Source: a bacterium
Lineage (GTDB): Bacteria; Patescibacteriota; Minisyncoccia; Phycocordibacterales; Phycocordibacteraceae
Length of the DNA: 12,058 nt
Assembly: GCA_021817685.1 (NCBI GenBank)
Contig: JAKAGD010000013.1
Coordinates: 1-12,058, forward strand
Direction of reading: 5' to 3'
Made by a program: the position numbers and the translations under genes. Below, piece after piece: positions 11,872 through 12,058 of this stretch. Under the pieces are notes generated by a model. It made no database searches, had not been told where the DNA came from, and worked only from the letters and a program-made list of their open reading frames with translations. The stretch's first letter is position 1, and the number at the start of each line of letters is the position of its first letter.

Positions 11872-11910
11872 CGAGAATGTGCGAGGTTTCTCGCACCCCG
11901 CACATTCTCG
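11872..11910. repeat. Second inverted repeat upstream of xer, with alternative pairing
   Basis: CGAGAATGTGCG (11872-11883) pairs perfectly with CGCACATTCTCG (11899-11910) over a 15-base spacer. Inside it, GTGCGAG (11879-11885) can instead pair with CTCGCAC (11890-11896) around GTTT. The two folds exclude each other. It could be an operator pair or a terminator-like element; no dif-like sequence was recognised. Confidence 0.55.
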
Positions 11911-11948
11911 CTGCATTCCGATACACTTGCGTAAATAGGCAAGATATG

Positions 11949-11963
11949 GTAGGGTATCCCTAC
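11949..11963 (+). promoter_or_regulatory. Hairpin at the rpsO start
   Basis: GTAGGG (11949-11954), TAT, CCCTAC (11958-11963) is a perfect 6-bp hairpin ending 2 bases before the rpsO ATG. It holds the only Shine-Dalgarno-like bases (AGGG). The same bases can also be read as an extended -10 (TGGTAGGGT, 11947-11955), which would give an almost leaderless mRNA. Confidence 0.4.
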
Positions 11964-11965
11964 TC

Positions 11966-12058
11966 ATGCTTACCACGAAGAAAAAGGCGGCGATCATCAG
12001 AAATGTCGCCCAGCACGATACGGATACCGGTTCTGCCGGCGTTCAGGTCGCGCTTCTT
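11966..12058 (+). CDS. rpsO: 30S ribosomal protein S15 (partial, N-terminus)
   Basis: The gene starts at ATG 11966 and runs off the window after 31 codons. The peptide MLTTKKKAAIIRNVAQHDTDTGSAGVQVALL matches the S15 N-terminus, whose signature is D-T-G-S-x-x-V-Q-V-A-L-L. S15 binds 16S rRNA helices h20-h22 early in assembly of the small ribosomal subunit, and in several bacteria it represses its own mRNA. The start has a hairpin directly upstream. In most bacteria pnp follows rpsO, which would lie outside this window. It is divergent from the Xer gene. Confidence 0.9.
   Translation, partial: MLTTKKKAAIIRNVAQHDTDTGSAGVQVALL

Noticed and set aside
11835..11935. dif site next to xer
   Set aside because: The inverted repeats lack the 11-6-11 layout and the AT-rich TTATGTTAAAT-like arm.

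Overview
The window is bacterial, GC-rich and densely packed with short gaps. TGA is used as a stop (RNase Y, pirin, YraN, Xer and the 329-residue protein all end in TGA), so the code is the standard bacterial one. Short housekeeping genes, several start codons with no Shine-Dalgarno sequence, one Xer-type recombinase, a proline-rich membrane-anchored trypsin-like protease and mostly CCA-less tRNA genes suggest the candidate phyla radiation (Patescibacteria, Parcubacteria-like). That placement is an inference; no marker gene here proves it.

Layout. 1-1300: the end of clpP converges on a membrane coiled-coil protein of unknown function, with a shared hairpin terminator between them. 1300-3370: RNase Y (rny) and an HU-type DNA-binding protein on the plus strand. 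3367-4925, minus strand: tRNA-Gly(TCC), rarA and a 99-residue helical protein, apparently one unit. 4964-6100, plus: an anchored serine protease that converges on and overlaps the next unit. 6077-7319, minus: yraN, tRNA-Pro(TGG) and a pirin-family gene. 7487-9338, plus: tRNA-Arg(TCG), tRNA-Gly(GCC), a tandem array of hairpin-terminator modules and cca, the CCA-adding enzyme. 9339-9761: the one long gene-poor gap. 9762-10526, minus: exonuclease III. 10612-10851, plus: a 79-residue unknown protein. 10878-11798, minus: a Xer tyrosine recombinase. 11966 to the end, plus: the start of rpsO.

The most unusual part is 7660-9770. After tRNA-Gly(GCC), two units of about 90 bp repeat the 3' acceptor strand of that tRNA and its downstream flank. 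Each unit forms a 12-bp hairpin that looks like the tRNA acceptor stem with the rest of the tRNA cut out. Both full units contain a Rho-independent-type hairpin, and the array runs directly into cca. Starting inside cca and continuing past it are six sites resembling parS (ParB/Spo0J sites), two of them excellent. Beyond them lies a gap with a minus-strand promoter, structured sequence and a DnaA-box-containing inverted repeat. This combination suggests a chromosome-organisation locus, possibly near the replication origin, although parA, parB and dnaA are not in the window.

The genes serve RNA turnover and maturation (rny, cca, four tRNAs), DNA repair and chromosome maintenance (rarA, xth, Xer, HU, yraN), proteolysis (clpP, trypsin-like) and translation (rpsO). 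Two transcription units put a tRNA immediately ahead of a protein gene. At three convergent gene pairs a symmetrical hairpin serves as terminator for both strands.
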